Source: Pandoraea anhela (lineage in GTDB: Bacteria > Pseudomonadota > Gammaproteobacteria > Burkholderiales > Burkholderiaceae). Taken from it: a stretch of 64,000 bases of DNA. Position 1 is the first letter of the stretch, and each line of letters starts with the position of its first letter. The stretch is from the NCBI RefSeq assembly GCF_902459655.1, contig NZ_CABPSB010000002.1, positions 372,001 through 436,000 of the forward strand. Direction: 5' to 3'. The position numbers and the translations under genes are program-made. Positions 18,138 to 27,387 of this stretch are shown piece by piece. A model generated the notes under the pieces. That model made no database searches, was not told where the DNA came from, and saw only the letters and a program-made list of their open reading frames with translations.

Positions 18138-19355
18138 ATGGAGATCCAATTGAATCGTCGTGAACTGTTGAAGCTCGCCGCCGCGGCGTCTCTGCCTGGC
18201 TCCCTATTCACCGCTCGCGACGCGTTCGCGCAAGGCTCCGGGGCTATTCAGCTGGCCTGTCCGGTGCCCATGTCGGGGCCGTTCGCCGCCAACGGCAAGT
18301 TCGCCGATCTCGGCATGAAACTCATCGTCGAGCAGTATGGCAAGGTACTCGGCCGCCCGCTCGCCTACACCACGCTCGACACCGAAGGCAAGCCGGCCAC
18401 GGCGATTCGCCGCGTGCAGGAAATCGCGCAGCAAAAGGGGGCACGCTTCTTCGCCGGCGGCATTCTGTCGTCCGAGGCGCTTGCGATGGGCAAGGAAGCG
18501 GAGAAGGCCGGCGGCATCTTCATCACCACGGCCGGCGCCGACGAAATCACGGGCAAGGACTGCAATCCGGCCACGTTCCGCTGGTCCGTGCCGACCTTCG
18601 GCGCGATCGAGCAGACGGTGCGTCCGCTGATCGAATCGATGCCTAAAGCCAAACGCTGGTACACCATCACGCCGCAATACGTATTCGGCGAAGGGCTGCT
18701 CACCGCCGCGAAGAACATCTTCAAGGAAAAGGGCATCGAGCACGTGGGCAACAGCTATCACTCGCTCACGGAAAAGGAATTCTCGGGCTATCTCACGAAC
18801 GCCGCCGCCGCGAAACCGGACGTGCTGCTGATCCTGAACTTCGGCTCGCAATCGTCCGACACGCTGCGTCAGGCGGTGAGCTTCGGCATGAAGAAGAATT
18901 GCACGATCCTGATGGCGTGGGCCTCGGGTCTGGAGCAATTCGAGACACTCGGCGCCGACCTGTGCGACGGCGTGTACTTCGGCGCGCAGTACTGGCACGC
19001 GGTGGCTTCGCCGCTGAACCTCGATCTGGTCAAGCGCACGCAGGACCGCTTCAAGCAGAACCCGAACTACAGCCTCGCCGGCTCCTACATCTGCACCAAG
19101 CTCATGCTCGACGGTATGGTCAAGGCGGGCAGCGCGGATCCGAAGGCGGTCATCGCGGCGATGGAAGGCATGAAATACGACGGCCTGACCGGACCGGAAG
19201 AGATTCGCAAGGGCGATCACCAGGTGCTCAAGAACTACTATCTGCTCAAGGGCAAGGCGAAGGCGAAGATGAAGAATGCCGACGACTACGCCGATATCGT
19301 GAGCGCCGGAAAGTCGTTCCTGCCACTCGACAAGACCGAGTGCAAGATGGCCTGA
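18138..19355 (+). CDS. ABC transporter substrate-binding protein, branched-chain amino acid type
   Basis: Periplasmic ligand-binding protein of 405 residues in the Leu/Ile/Val-binding (type 1) family. The N-terminus MEIQLNRRELLKLAAAASL is a twin-arginine-like signal (NRRELLK), cleaved near DAFAQG. The mature domain contains QLACPVPMSGPFAANGKFADLGMKL and later DTEGKPATAIRRVQEI and GGILSSEALAMGKEAEKAGGIFITTAGAD, family-typical segments. First gene of an operon that continues with two permeases, two ATPases and two hydrolases, so its ligand is probably a compound those hydrolases process (amide, carbamoyl or peptide-like) rather than free leucine; that is inference. ATG 18138 was chosen over an upstream TTG. 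Confidence 0.87.
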   Translation: MEIQLNRRELLKLAAAASLPGSLFTARDAFAQGSGAIQLACPVPMSGPFAANGKFADLGMKLIVEQYGKVLGRPLAYTTLDTEGKPATAIRRVQEIAQQKGARFFAGGILSSEALAMGKEAEKAGGIFITTAGADEITGKDCNPATFRWSVPTFGAIEQTVRPLIESMPKAKRWYTITPQYVFGEGLLTAAKNIFKEKGIEHVGNSYHSLTEKEFSGYLTNAAAAKPDVLLILNFGSQSSDTLRQAVSFGMKKNCTILMAWASGLEQFETLGADLCDGVYFGAQYWHAVASPLNLDLVKRTQDRFKQNPNYSLAGSYICTKLMLDGMVKAGSADPKAVIAAMEGMKYDGLTGPEEIRKGDHQVLKNYYLLKGKAKAKMKNADDYADIVSAGKSFLPLDKTECKMA

Positions 19356-19621
19356 CGGCGCGCCAATACCGTCGTCGTCACCGGTCCTGCGTCATCACAG
19401 CCCACACACGGGGTCATACACGGGGCAGTAAGCGGGGCAGCGGGTCATGACGCGGCGCAACGCTCACCCGTGCGCGCCGCAGATCGCCCGGCGACGGTAT
19501 CCGAAGTCTGCCGCCTGGGGGGACCCGTATCGTGGTCCCCGCAGGTGTCGTCCGTGCCGCTCGGCGACCGCCGGGCGGCGCAAGGTGTTCCACGTCTGCA
19601 CCCAAGCTCTCCGGCACGCGC

Positions 19622-20479
19622 ATGAACGTCTATTTGCTGCAAATCATCAACGGCGTAGGGATCGGGATGTTGTACTTCCTGCTCGCCGTCGGCTTATCGA
19701 TCATCTTCGGCCTGCTGCGCTTCGTGAACTTCGCGCACGGCGCCTTCTATCTTCTCGGCGCGTACTTCTGCTATCAGGCGTTGCAATGGGGCATGTCTTT
19801 CTGGCTTGCGCTCATCGTGTGCCCGATCGTCGTCGGCGCGCTCGCATGGATCGCGGAAAAAACCCTGCTCTCGCACATTTACGAGAAGGCGCACGAGTTC
19901 CACATCCTCGTGACGGTCGGTCTCGCTCTCGTCGTGCAGGAACTCGTCATCATCGTCTGGGGACCACTGGGCGATAACGTCGCGGTGCCGGAAGCGCTCG
20001 ACGGCGTGGTGATGTGGGGCAGCTTCATCTATCCGAAATACCGGCTCTTTCTCATCGGCTTTACGGCGGTCTTCGCCGCCGTGCTGTGGTGGCTGCTCGA
20101 AGGCACGCGGCTTGGCAGTGCGGTGCGCGCCGGCAGCGAATCGTCGGAGATGGTGTCGTTGCTCGGCATCAACGTGTTCCGTGTGTTCAGTTTCGCGTTC
20201 GCACTGGGCGCGGGCACGGCAGCGCTTGCCGGCGTGCTGGCGGCGCCTGTGCGCGGCGTCGAACCGTTCATGGGCATCGAAGCACTGGGCATTGCGTTCG
20301 TCGTCGTGGTCATCGGCGGCATGGGCAGCTTCGCCGGGGCGCTCGTGGGCGGTCTCGTGATCGGCATCGTGCAGAGTCTGATGAGCACGATCTGGCCGGA
20401 AGGCGCACGACTGATGATTTACGTGGCGATGGCGGCGGTGCTCCTCATGCGTCCGCACGGCCTGCTCGGGAGGGGATGA
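19622..20479 (+). CDS. livH: Branched-chain-type ABC transporter permease LivH
   Basis: Inner-membrane permease of 285 residues with about eight hydrophobic helices. It begins MNVYLLQIINGVGIGMLYFLLAVGLSIIFG and has the LRFVNFAHGAFYLLGAY segment characteristic of LivH. Near the C-terminus GIEALGIAFVVVVIGGMGSFAGALVGG carries the EAA-like loop that docks on the ATPase. The stop overlaps the livM start by 4 bases, implying translational coupling. The 266-bp gap upstream, after the binding-protein gene, has no gene and includes several direct GGGGCAG/GGGGTCA repeats near 19410-19445. Confidence 0.9.
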   Translation: MNVYLLQIINGVGIGMLYFLLAVGLSIIFGLLRFVNFAHGAFYLLGAYFCYQALQWGMSFWLALIVCPIVVGALAWIAEKTLLSHIYEKAHEFHILVTVGLALVVQELVIIVWGPLGDNVAVPEALDGVVMWGSFIYPKYRLFLIGFTAVFAAVLWWLLEGTRLGSAVRAGSESSEMVSLLGINVFRVFSFAFALGAGTAALAGVLAAPVRGVEPFMGIEALGIAFVVVVIGGMGSFAGALVGGLVIGIVQSLMSTIWPEGARLMIYVAMAAVLLMRPHGLLGRG

Positions 20480-21486
20480 TGCTGGTACGTTACCGTTTTT
20501 GGCTGCTCGCCGCCGCCGTCACACTGATGCTGCCGGCCACACTCTCGTCGGGCACGCTCGCCACCGAAGTGCTGATCTATGCGCTCGCGGCGCTCGGTTG
20601 CAATCTGCTGCTCGGCTACACCGGTCTGCTGTCGTTCGGGCAGGGGATCTTCTTCGGTCTGGGCAGCTACACGCTCGGCATTCTGCTCACACGCGGGTCG
20701 CTGCCCATGCCGGCCGCCATCGTCGCGTCGATCGTGCTCGGCGCGGCCATCGCGGCCATCGTCGGCAGCTTTGCGATCCGGCAGAAAGGCACCTACTTCG
20801 TGATGCTCACGCTCGCCTGCGCGCAGATGTTCTACTTTCTCGCGTACACGGCCACCGACTGGACCGGCGGCGACAACGGTCTGCTCGACATTCCGCGCAA
20901 GTCGCTGGCCATCGGCGGCAAGACACTGATCCCGCTGGACACGCCCTGGCAGTACTACACCTTCGTGGCGGTCATCTTCCTGATCGTCTTCGCGTGGTTG
21001 CTGCGCGTGGCGGACTCGGTGTTCGGACGCACGCTGCTCGCCATTCGCGACAACGAAACGCGCGCGGCGGCCATCGGCTATCACGTCAAGACGTTCAAGC
21101 TCGTCGCGTTCGCCATCTCCGGCGCGGTCACGGCGCTTGCCGGCGCCCTGCACGCCTTGATGACGGGCATCGCGCCGCTGTCGAACATCGAGTACCACAC
21201 GAGCGAGATGATCCTCGTGATGACGGTGATCGGCGGCACGGGCAATCTTTTCGCATCGGTCCTGGGGGCGGCGTTCTATGTGCTCGCCGCCGACTGGCTC
21301 TCGACGCTCTGGCCGCGCTGGCTGCTGTTGCTCGGGCTGCTGCTCATCGCGGTGAGTCTGTTCATGCATCGCGGGCTATGGGGGGTGGGCGAATCGCTGT
21401 GGCAGCGCGTTAGCGGCAAACCCCGTGCGGCCGACGGCAAACCGGATACACAGCGTTCACAGCGTACGCAAGGAGACCCGACATGA
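20476..21486 (+). CDS. livM: Branched-chain-type ABC transporter permease LivM
   Basis: Second permease subunit, 336 residues with about ten hydrophobic helices. Recognised by ALGCNLLLGYTGLLSFGQGIFFGLGSY near the N-terminus and the loop VMTVIGGTGNLFASVLGAAF near the C-terminus. ATG 20476 overlaps the livH stop as ATGA, and its own stop overlaps livG in the same way. Two adjacent ATGs (20476 and 20479) are possible starts. The C-terminal 30 residues are polar and low-complexity (QRSQRTQGDP). Confidence 0.9.
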   Translation: MMLVRYRFWLLAAAVTLMLPATLSSGTLATEVLIYALAALGCNLLLGYTGLLSFGQGIFFGLGSYTLGILLTRGSLPMPAAIVASIVLGAAIAAIVGSFAIRQKGTYFVMLTLACAQMFYFLAYTATDWTGGDNGLLDIPRKSLAIGGKTLIPLDTPWQYYTFVAVIFLIVFAWLLRVADSVFGRTLLAIRDNETRAAAIGYHVKTFKLVAFAISGAVTALAGALHALMTGIAPLSNIEYHTSEMILVMTVIGGTGNLFASVLGAAFYVLAADWLSTLWPRWLLLLGLLLIAVSLFMHRGLWGVGESLWQRVSGKPRAADGKPDTQRSQRTQGDPT

Positions 21487-22250
21487 GCGACGCGCTTATC
21501 GAAGCCTCGGGCATCGTCAAACGTTACGGCAAGTTCACGGCGCTGCACGGGGTGGACCTGCGTGTCGCGCCACGCACGGTGCATTCCGTCATCGGTCCGA
21601 ACGGGGCGGGCAAGACAACGCTGTTTCACATGCTCACGGGCACCGTGCCGGTCTCGGGTGGACGCATCGTGTTCGACGGCCACGACGTCACTACCGAAGC
21701 GGACCATCGCCGCGTGCAGCGTGGCATCGCCCGTTCGTTTCAGGTGACGGCGCTGTTCCAGAACCTGTCGGTACGGGAGAACCTGCGGCTGGCAGCGCTC
21801 GGCGTCACGCCACGCCACGCCCTCTCGTGCTGGCGCAAGGCGGACGGCCCGCGTGCGTGCGCTGCCGTCGTCGACGACGTGCTCACACGACTCGCGCTCA
21901 CGCGTCACGCCGAGACTGCCGCCGGCTCGCTCTCGCATGGCCAGCAGCGTCGCCTCGAAGTCGGCATGGCGCTCGCGGCACGTCCCAAGGCAATCTTTCT
22001 GGACGAACCCACGTCCGGCATGGGTATCGACGATCTCGACGACATGAAGCAACTCATCCGGGGTCTGCGCGACGACCACACCGTCGTGCTGATCGAGCAC
22101 AACATGAATATCGTGATGGACATCTCCGACACGATCACCGTCATGCAACAGGGTCGCGTGCTCGTCGAAGGCAAACCGGACGCCATTCGCGCCGACGACC
22201 GCGTGCGCGCCGCTTATCTCGGCAACATGATCACCGGAGGCCGCGCATGA
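21483..22250 (+). CDS. livG: ABC transporter ATP-binding protein LivG
   Basis: Cytosolic ATPase subunit of 255 residues. Walker A is GPNGAGKTT, the signature is LSHGQQRRLEVGMAL and Walker B is PKAIFLDEPTSGMG, followed by the H-loop histidine in IEHNMNIVMDIS. The segment VQRGIARSFQVTALFQNLSVRENLRLA is typical of LivG. Overlaps of 4 bases at both ends place it in the translationally coupled liv block. Confidence 0.93.
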   Translation: MSDALIEASGIVKRYGKFTALHGVDLRVAPRTVHSVIGPNGAGKTTLFHMLTGTVPVSGGRIVFDGHDVTTEADHRRVQRGIARSFQVTALFQNLSVRENLRLAALGVTPRHALSCWRKADGPRACAAVVDDVLTRLALTRHAETAAGSLSHGQQRRLEVGMALAARPKAIFLDEPTSGMGIDDLDDMKQLIRGLRDDHTVVLIEHNMNIVMDISDTITVMQQGRVLVEGKPDAIRADDRVRAAYLGNMITGGRA

Positions 22251-22948
22251 TCCTCGACGTTGCGGGCATTCACAGCTATTACGGCAAGAGTCATATCCTG
22301 CAAGGGGTGTCGCTCGATATCGGCGACGGCGAACTCGTCACGTTGCTGGGCCGTAACGGCGCGGGCAAGTCCACCACGCTCAAGACCATTGCGGGCGTGG
22401 TCGCCCCCAGGGCGGGCAGCATCACGTTCATGGGCAAGCCGGTGGCCGGGCAGCCCGCACACCGCATTGCGGCACGCGGCGTGTGCTTCGTGCCGGAGCA
22501 TCGCGGCATCTTCAAGCTCCTCACGGTCGAGGAGAACCTGAAGCTCGGCGCGCGACGCGATTCGCCGTGGCAACTGGCCGACATCTACCGCATCTTTCCG
22601 CGCTTGCAGGAGCGGCGCAAGAACGGCGGGGCGCAACTGTCCGGCGGCGAACAGCAAATGCTCGCCATCGGGCGCGCGCTGATGAACCACCCGCGCCTGC
22701 TCATGCTCGACGAACCGGTCGAAGGGCTGGCGCCGGTGATCGTCGAAGAGATCGTGGCGCAGTTGAAGCTCATCAAACAGGCGGGTGTGGCGATCCTGCT
22801 CGTCGAACAGAATCTGGAAGTCTGCACGCAGCTTGCCGACCGGCATTACATCGTCGAGCAGGGCGTGATCGTGTACGGCGCGGACAACGCTGCGTTTCTC
22901 GCCGACGAGGTCGTCAAGGACCGTTATCTCGGCGTGGGCGTGGCGTAG
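22247..22948 (+). CDS. livF: ABC transporter ATP-binding protein LivF
   Basis: Second ATPase subunit, 233 residues, shorter than LivG as usual. Walker A is GRNGAGKST, then the Q-loop region GVCFVPEHRGIFKLLTVEENLKLG, signature LSGGEQQMLAIGRAL, Walker B PRLLMLDEPVEGLAP and H-loop position LVEQNLEV, where glutamine replaces histidine as is normal in LivF. It starts inside the livG stop (ATGA). The hydrolase gene follows after 43 bases with its own ribosome site (CAAGGA), so the operon continues. Confidence 0.93.
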   Translation: MILDVAGIHSYYGKSHILQGVSLDIGDGELVTLLGRNGAGKSTTLKTIAGVVAPRAGSITFMGKPVAGQPAHRIAARGVCFVPEHRGIFKLLTVEENLKLGARRDSPWQLADIYRIFPRLQERRKNGGAQLSGGEQQMLAIGRALMNHPRLLMLDEPVEGLAPVIVEEIVAQLKLIKQAGVAILLVEQNLEVCTQLADRHYIVEQGVIVYGADNAAFLADEVVKDRYLGVGVA

Positions 22949-22991
22949 GGCGTAAGCGACGTAAGGCGCAACTCTCAAGGATCAGTAGAAC

Positions 22992-24254
22992 ATGGAACGT
23001 CTCGACCAACCGGCTGCCGCAGTGCGCATCGACGGTGCGCGCCTCTGGGGCAGCCTAATGCAACTCGCGCGGATCGGCGCAACGCAAAAAGGCGGCGTGT
23101 GCCGTCTGGCGCTGACGGATCTCGACCGGCAGGGCCGCGACCTGTTCGTCGCGTGGGCGAAGGAGATCGGCTGCACGGTGCGCATCGACGCCATCGGCAA
23201 CATCTTCGCGCGCCGCGCGGGGCGCAACGATACGCTGCCGCCCGTGATGACCGGCAGCCACATCGACACGCAGCCGACCGGCGGCAAGTTCGACGGCAAC
23301 TACGGCGTACTCGCCGGGCTGGAGGTGTTGCGCACGCTCAACGACAACCACATCGTGACGCAGGCTCCGCTCGAAGTCGCGGTCTGGACCAACGAGGAGG
23401 GCTCGCGCTTCGTGCCGGTGATGATGGGCTCCGGGGTCTACGCGGGGGCTTTCTCGCTCGACCACGCGCTCGCCCAGAAGGACCATGACGGTGTGAGCGT
23501 CGCCGAAGCGCTCCGCAGCATCGGGTACGCGGGGTCGGCGTCTGCCGTGGGCCAGCCCGGGGCAGTCGGCGCGTACTTCGAAGCGCACATCGAACAAGGC
23601 CCGGTGCTGGAAGCGCACGACAAGACGATCGGCGTGGTGCAGGGCGCCCTCGGCCAGCGCTGGTACGACGTGACCCTCACCGGCATGGAAGCGCACGCCG
23701 GCCCCACGCCGATGGAATTGCGTCGTGACGCGCTGCTCGCCGCAGCCCGGTTGATTCAGGCCGTCAATCGCATCGCATGCGCGCATGCGCCGCACGCGCG
23801 CGGCACGGTCGGCTGGGTCGACAACTATCCGAACTCGCGCAACGTCATTCCGGGGCGCGTGAAGCTTTCCGTCGATCTTCGCGCGGCAGATGACGCCACG
23901 CTCGACGCCCTGAATACCGAGCTGCACGCCGAGTGCGCGGCCCTGCGTACGCAAGGCATCGACGTGGCCATCGAACAGGTCGTGTATTTCCCGCCGCAAC
24001 CGTTCGCGCCGGAACTGGTCGACGCGATACGCACCGGCGCGCAGACGCTGGGCTATTCGTCGATGGATGCGATCAGCGGCGCGGGACACGATGCGGTGTA
24101 TCTCGCGCGTGTCGCACCGACGGCGATGATCTTCGTGCCGTGCAAGGACGGCATCAGCCACAACGAAATCGAAGACGCCGATCCGGCGCATCTCGAAGCC
24201 GGATGCAACGTGCTGCTGCAAGCGATGCTGCAACGCGCGGGAGGTGCCGCATGA
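22992..24254 (+). CDS. Zn-dependent M20 hydrolase, N-carbamoyl-L-amino acid hydrolase / allantoate amidohydrolase type
   Basis: Cytosolic binuclear metal hydrolase of 420 residues that removes the carbamoyl or ureido group from N-carbamoyl amino acids or similar compounds. Metal ligands of the family are visible: GSHIDTQPTGGKFDGNYG (His and bridging Asp), WTNEEGSRF (glutamates) and EAHIEQGPVLE, with the dimerisation-domain segment GMEAHAGPTPMELRRDAL and the terminal SGAGHDAVYLARVAPTAMIF. Operon position behind a liv-type importer suggests it acts on the imported substrate. The stop overlaps the start of the M81 gene by 4 bases. True substrate could be a carbamoyl amino acid, ureidopropionate or allantoate. 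Confidence 0.88.
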   Translation: MERLDQPAAAVRIDGARLWGSLMQLARIGATQKGGVCRLALTDLDRQGRDLFVAWAKEIGCTVRIDAIGNIFARRAGRNDTLPPVMTGSHIDTQPTGGKFDGNYGVLAGLEVLRTLNDNHIVTQAPLEVAVWTNEEGSRFVPVMMGSGVYAGAFSLDHALAQKDHDGVSVAEALRSIGYAGSASAVGQPGAVGAYFEAHIEQGPVLEAHDKTIGVVQGALGQRWYDVTLTGMEAHAGPTPMELRRDALLAAARLIQAVNRIACAHAPHARGTVGWVDNYPNSRNVIPGRVKLSVDLRAADDATLDALNTELHAECAALRTQGIDVAIEQVVYFPPQPFAPELVDAIRTGAQTLGYSSMDAISGAGHDAVYLARVAPTAMIFVPCKDGISHNEIEDADPAHLEAGCNVLLQAMLQRAGGAA

Positions 24255-25750
24255 AGGTGATGATTGCGCGCATGAACCACGAGACGAACACGTTCTCGCC
24301 GGTGCCCACGCCGCTCGACGCCTTCGGCAATCACGGGCCGACGTACGACGCCGACGCCTATCGCGACAACAAGGGCATGCGCACGGCGATGGCCGCGTTC
24401 ATCGATCTGGCCGAGGCGGCGGGCGCACAGATGGTCACGCCGGTATCGGCGGGCGCGAACCCCAGCGGGCCCGTGGCGGCGAGCGCCTATGACGAACTGT
24501 GTCGTCGCATCGTGGCCGCTGCGAGTGGCGTCGACGCGATCCTGCTCGACCTGCACGGCGCGATGGTCGCCGAGAACAGCGACGACGGGGAGGGCGATCT
24601 GCTCGAACGTGTGCGCGCCGCCGCGCCCGACACGCCGATTGCCGTGGCGCTCGACCTGCATGCGAACGTTACGCGCAAGATTGTGCGCAACGCCGACATC
24701 GTGGTCGGCTTCAAGACGTATCCGCACGTCGATATGTATGAGACGGGCGAGCATGCCGGGCGTCTGCTGTTCGAGATGCTGGCGGGCAAACGTCGCCCGA
24801 CGGTCGTGTGGCAGCAACCGCCGTTGATGGTGCATTCACTGCGCAGCACGAGCCACGGCGGTGCGATGAAGCGCGCGCTGGACGCCGCGCGAAAGGCCGA
24901 AGCCGAGGAGGGTGTGGCAGCGGTGTCGGTGTTCTCCGGCTTCTCGCTCGCGGACATTCCGGCGCCGTGCATCAGCGTCGTGGTGACGGCGGAAGACGGT
25001 GCGGAGGGTGTCGCGCGTGCGCAAGCCGTGGCGGATCGTATCGCTGCGCAGGCGTGGGAAGAGCGCGACGGTTTCGTTTATCGCAGTGCGCCGCTGGCCG
25101 CGTCGATTGCCGAGGCGAAGCAATTGGCCGAGGGTGCCGACAAGCCGGTGCTGCTGCTCGACCACAGCGACAACTGCATGTCGGGCGGCACGTGCGACAC
25201 GATGGACGTGCTGGAGGCCGCGCTGGCGGGCGGACTGACGGGCATCGGCGTCGGCCCGCTGTGCGACCCGGAAGCCGTGGCGACGTTGATCGCCGCGGGC
25301 GAGGGCGCAGAGGTCACGCTGGCGGTGGGCAACAAGCGTGCGCTCACGCAACTGGGTATTACCAAGACGCCGCCGGTGCTGACAGGCATCGTGCGTAAGA
25401 TCAGTGACGGCGAGTATGTCGTGACGGGGCCGACGTACACGGGTCAGCGTTGCTACATGGGACGCACCGTGCTGTTCGACATCGGCCCGGCGCGCATCGT
25501 CGTGACTGAGCGCACGCATGAGCCATGGGATCACGGCGTGTTCACGTGCGTGGGGCTCGATCCCCGCAGCGAGCGCTTCCTGCTGCTCAAATCGCGCATG
25601 TACTGCCGCCCGGTCTTCGTGCCGATCTCGGCGGGGCTGGTCGAGTGCGACAGCGACGGCGTGACGAGTTCGAACTATGCGCTGTTCCCGTTCTCACGCG
25701 TGAACCGTCCGGTATATCCGTTGGATAGCGAGGTCAGGTTCGGCGGGTAA
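24251..25750 (+). CDS. M81 family metallopeptidase (MlrC/microcystinase-like)
   Basis: A 499-residue protein of the MlrC (DUF1485) family: MKVMIARMNHETNTFSP at the N-terminus, DAILLDLHGAMVAENSDDGEGDLLERVR, VALDLHANVT and FKTYPHVDMYETGEHAG in the first domain, and DHSDNCMSGGTCDTMDVL in the C-terminal domain. The histidines and aspartates in these stretches are the candidate zinc ligands. The named member MlrC cleaves linearised microcystin peptides, but most homologues sit in amidohydrolase operons and their substrates are unknown. It is the last gene of the operon, with a stem-loop terminator just after it. With the upstream importer and M20 hydrolase it suggests uptake and breakdown of a small amide or peptide. 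Confidence 0.88.
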   Translation: MKVMIARMNHETNTFSPVPTPLDAFGNHGPTYDADAYRDNKGMRTAMAAFIDLAEAAGAQMVTPVSAGANPSGPVAASAYDELCRRIVAAASGVDAILLDLHGAMVAENSDDGEGDLLERVRAAAPDTPIAVALDLHANVTRKIVRNADIVVGFKTYPHVDMYETGEHAGRLLFEMLAGKRRPTVVWQQPPLMVHSLRSTSHGGAMKRALDAARKAEAEEGVAAVSVFSGFSLADIPAPCISVVVTAEDGAEGVARAQAVADRIAAQAWEERDGFVYRSAPLAASIAEAKQLAEGADKPVLLLDHSDNCMSGGTCDTMDVLEAALAGGLTGIGVGPLCDPEAVATLIAAGEGAEVTLAVGNKRALTQLGITKTPPVLTGIVRKISDGEYVVTGPTYTGQRCYMGRTVLFDIGPARIVVTERTHEPWDHGVFTCVGLDPRSERFLLLKSRMYCRPVFVPISAGLVECDSDGVTSSNYALFPFSRVNRPVYPLDSEVRFGG

Positions 25751-25761
25751 GCGGTGACGAG

Positions 25762-25798
25762 CGAACGGGGCGACGGCAGGGTCGCCCGCCGTTCGTTG
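25762..25798 (+). terminator. Terminator of the liv/M20/M81 operon
   Basis: Strong stem: CGAACGG and GGCGAC (25762-25774) pair with GTCGCC and CCGTTCG (25781-25795) with a 2-base bulge and 6-base loop, followed by TTGTT. Confidence 0.75.
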
Positions 25799-25819
25799 TT
25801 CGTTGTTCGTTGTTCGTAG
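25791..25819 (+). repeat. Short tandem repeat of a 7-bp unit
   Basis: About four head-to-tail copies of GTTCGTT directly after the terminator stem. It shares GTTCG with the right arm of the stem, so it may have arisen by slippage from it. Confidence 0.8.
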
Positions 25820-25866
25820 AGCATTCAGTCCCGGGCGTCGTTAGCCGTTCACGAATCGCCGTGTCA

Positions 25867-25886
25867 CCCTGTCAACGTTGTCAGGT
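25867..25886 (+). promoter_or_regulatory. LuxR-type (lux/cep-like) box, copy 1
   Basis: CCCTGTCAACGTTGTCAGGT is a 20-bp near-palindrome: the inner 16 bases CTGTCAAC/GTTGTCAG have one mismatched pair. The CTG...CAG ends and CCCTGT start resemble boxes bound by LuxR-family quorum-sensing regulators such as CepR of Burkholderia. It is identical to the box at 27526-27545. TAAGCT at 25908-25913, 21 bases after the box, is in -10 position for class II LuxR activation. Confidence 0.72.
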
Positions 25887-25983
25887 GATGCGCTCGACGT
25901 TGCGTCCTAAGCTACCACAACCGTCCTAAGTGCATGCCGTCGTTCCGCAAGCACTCACAGGACGTTGTTCATTGGAGCGACCG

Positions 25984-27387
25984 ATGCAGCGCGCCTTCAG
26001 AGTCTTTCCTTATCTCCTGGCCGTATGGCTGCTCGTTCATGCGTTCGCCGCGTGGGCGTTGAGCGGTTCGGATGTCGCATACCTCGTCAATCAGCGTTAT
26101 CAAAAGACACCCGCGAAGTGCTTCGTCAACAGCGCCGTACAGGAATGCTCCGGTGTGCTCATGCGCGTGCCGCCGACTGTCGACGGCGATCTGTTCGCGC
26201 TCACGCCTGCCGAAACGGCTTCGGGATCAGCGCGCGTCGATTACGTACGACGCGATATCGAGACCTCACGTCTAGGCTACTCCGCCGGCTTCATCCTCGA
26301 AGATCGACCGACGGCAGCCGGAAACGGACGGCCGTACGACTTGCTCTGCGGATGTCCGCCGCCGGGGTCCGTCGGTGGACCGCCGTGCAACGACTGCCCG
26401 GGTCAGCCCAACACCGTCGGCATCATTCCGTGGAATCCGGCAACGCCCGGTAACGTCGCCGCGCAAGCCATCTTCTATGACGTGGGCAATGGCGGGCAGC
26501 TATCCACGGCGTTGGCGTATCAACGTACCTACTTCAACCGCACGCGCCAATGGCTGCCGATTCTGCGCGTCGTTTTCGGGCCGCAAGGCGCTACCGTATT
26601 CGGTTACGACGAACGCGATCAACTCGACTACGGATACACGACCGTCTCGAACCTCAATGCACGTTATGCGGATACGCGCAGAGTCTGTCCGGACGGGCGC
26701 TCGGCATATTTTTGTAGTGGCGTGATCATTCGCGTTACGGGTTGGGGGCAGACATTCAAGTCATGGAATCCCAGCCCGGGATCGGTCGCCGCGCAGGGCG
26801 TCCCGTTCTCATACGTCCGGGCCGATGCACGTGTCGATAGGTTGTACTGGCACGCGAACGACGCGGGCATCATCATGAACGAGTTCGCGGTCCCGGTGCA
26901 GCGGCCGATGGTAATGCGATGCATCTATGCGCAAGACGCGGGCACATCTGTGCCGGATCGATGCGCACGGCTTCAATCATGCGTCGCTGCCGGCGTGAAC
27001 AGCGTGGCGACATTCAGAGCACGCGGGCTTTGCCGCTTCGGCGTCGATCCCGAAGCCTTTCAGCTAAGTATCGACGTCAGACCCTACCTGTCGCCCAACT
27101 ATCCCTATCCGTGGAACGAGGCCATCCTCGCTTTGTGGCCGCAGGACGTTCCGCTTCAGATCGGTATCGAGGCCTTCTTCTTCATCGACAACGATATGGG
27201 TGGCGCACAGTTCGTGCAGCGCGACTACATGACGACGACCGGGCGGTTCATGCCAATCGTAAGAGTCAACTTGACGGCTGGGGTCGGTAACGTATTTCAA
27301 TACGACCCGGCATGGCAATCGTTTGCGCTGGCGGGCCCGCGCGCCTTGTCGCCGGTGCCGATGGATCCCACGGACATTCCGCAATAA
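25984..27387 (+). CDS. Secreted halovibrin-like protein, paralogue 1 (internally duplicated)
   Basis: A 467-residue protein with a signal peptide (residues 1-27, cut near AWA). I recognise it as resembling the halovibrin HvnA-like family of secreted proteins (halovibrin was described as an NAD-acting or ADP-ribosylating exoenzyme), but this is from memory of the family pattern and not a search. Two modules align: residues 33-213 and 222-445. Matching landmarks are CSGVLMRV (55-62) and CSGVIIRV (244-251), YVRRD (87-91) and YVRAD (277-281), AGFIL (101-105) and AGIIM (294-298), RQWLPILRV (188-196) and GRFMPIVRV (420-428), FGYD (206-209) and FQYD (438-441). The first module carries a Cys-rich loop CGCPPPG...CNDCPGQP. 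GGAG lies before the ATG at 25984. No catalytic residues can be assigned. Confidence 0.7.
   Translation: MQRAFRVFPYLLAVWLLVHAFAAWALSGSDVAYLVNQRYQKTPAKCFVNSAVQECSGVLMRVPPTVDGDLFALTPAETASGSARVDYVRRDIETSRLGYSAGFILEDRPTAAGNGRPYDLLCGCPPPGSVGGPPCNDCPGQPNTVGIIPWNPATPGNVAAQAIFYDVGNGGQLSTALAYQRTYFNRTRQWLPILRVVFGPQGATVFGYDERDQLDYGYTTVSNLNARYADTRRVCPDGRSAYFCSGVIIRVTGWGQTFKSWNPSPGSVAAQGVPFSYVRADARVDRLYWHANDAGIIMNEFAVPVQRPMVMRCIYAQDAGTSVPDRCARLQSCVAAGVNSVATFRARGLCRFGVDPEAFQLSIDVRPYLSPNYPYPWNEAILALWPQDVPLQIGIEAFFFIDNDMGGAQFVQRDYMTTTGRFMPIVRVNLTAGVGNVFQYDPAWQSFALAGPRALSPVPMDPTDIPQ

Noticed and set aside
25791-25819. CRISPR-like or attachment-site interpretation of the GTTCGTT repeats
   Set aside because: The unit is only 7 bp without spacers and is adjacent to a terminator; simple slippage explains it.
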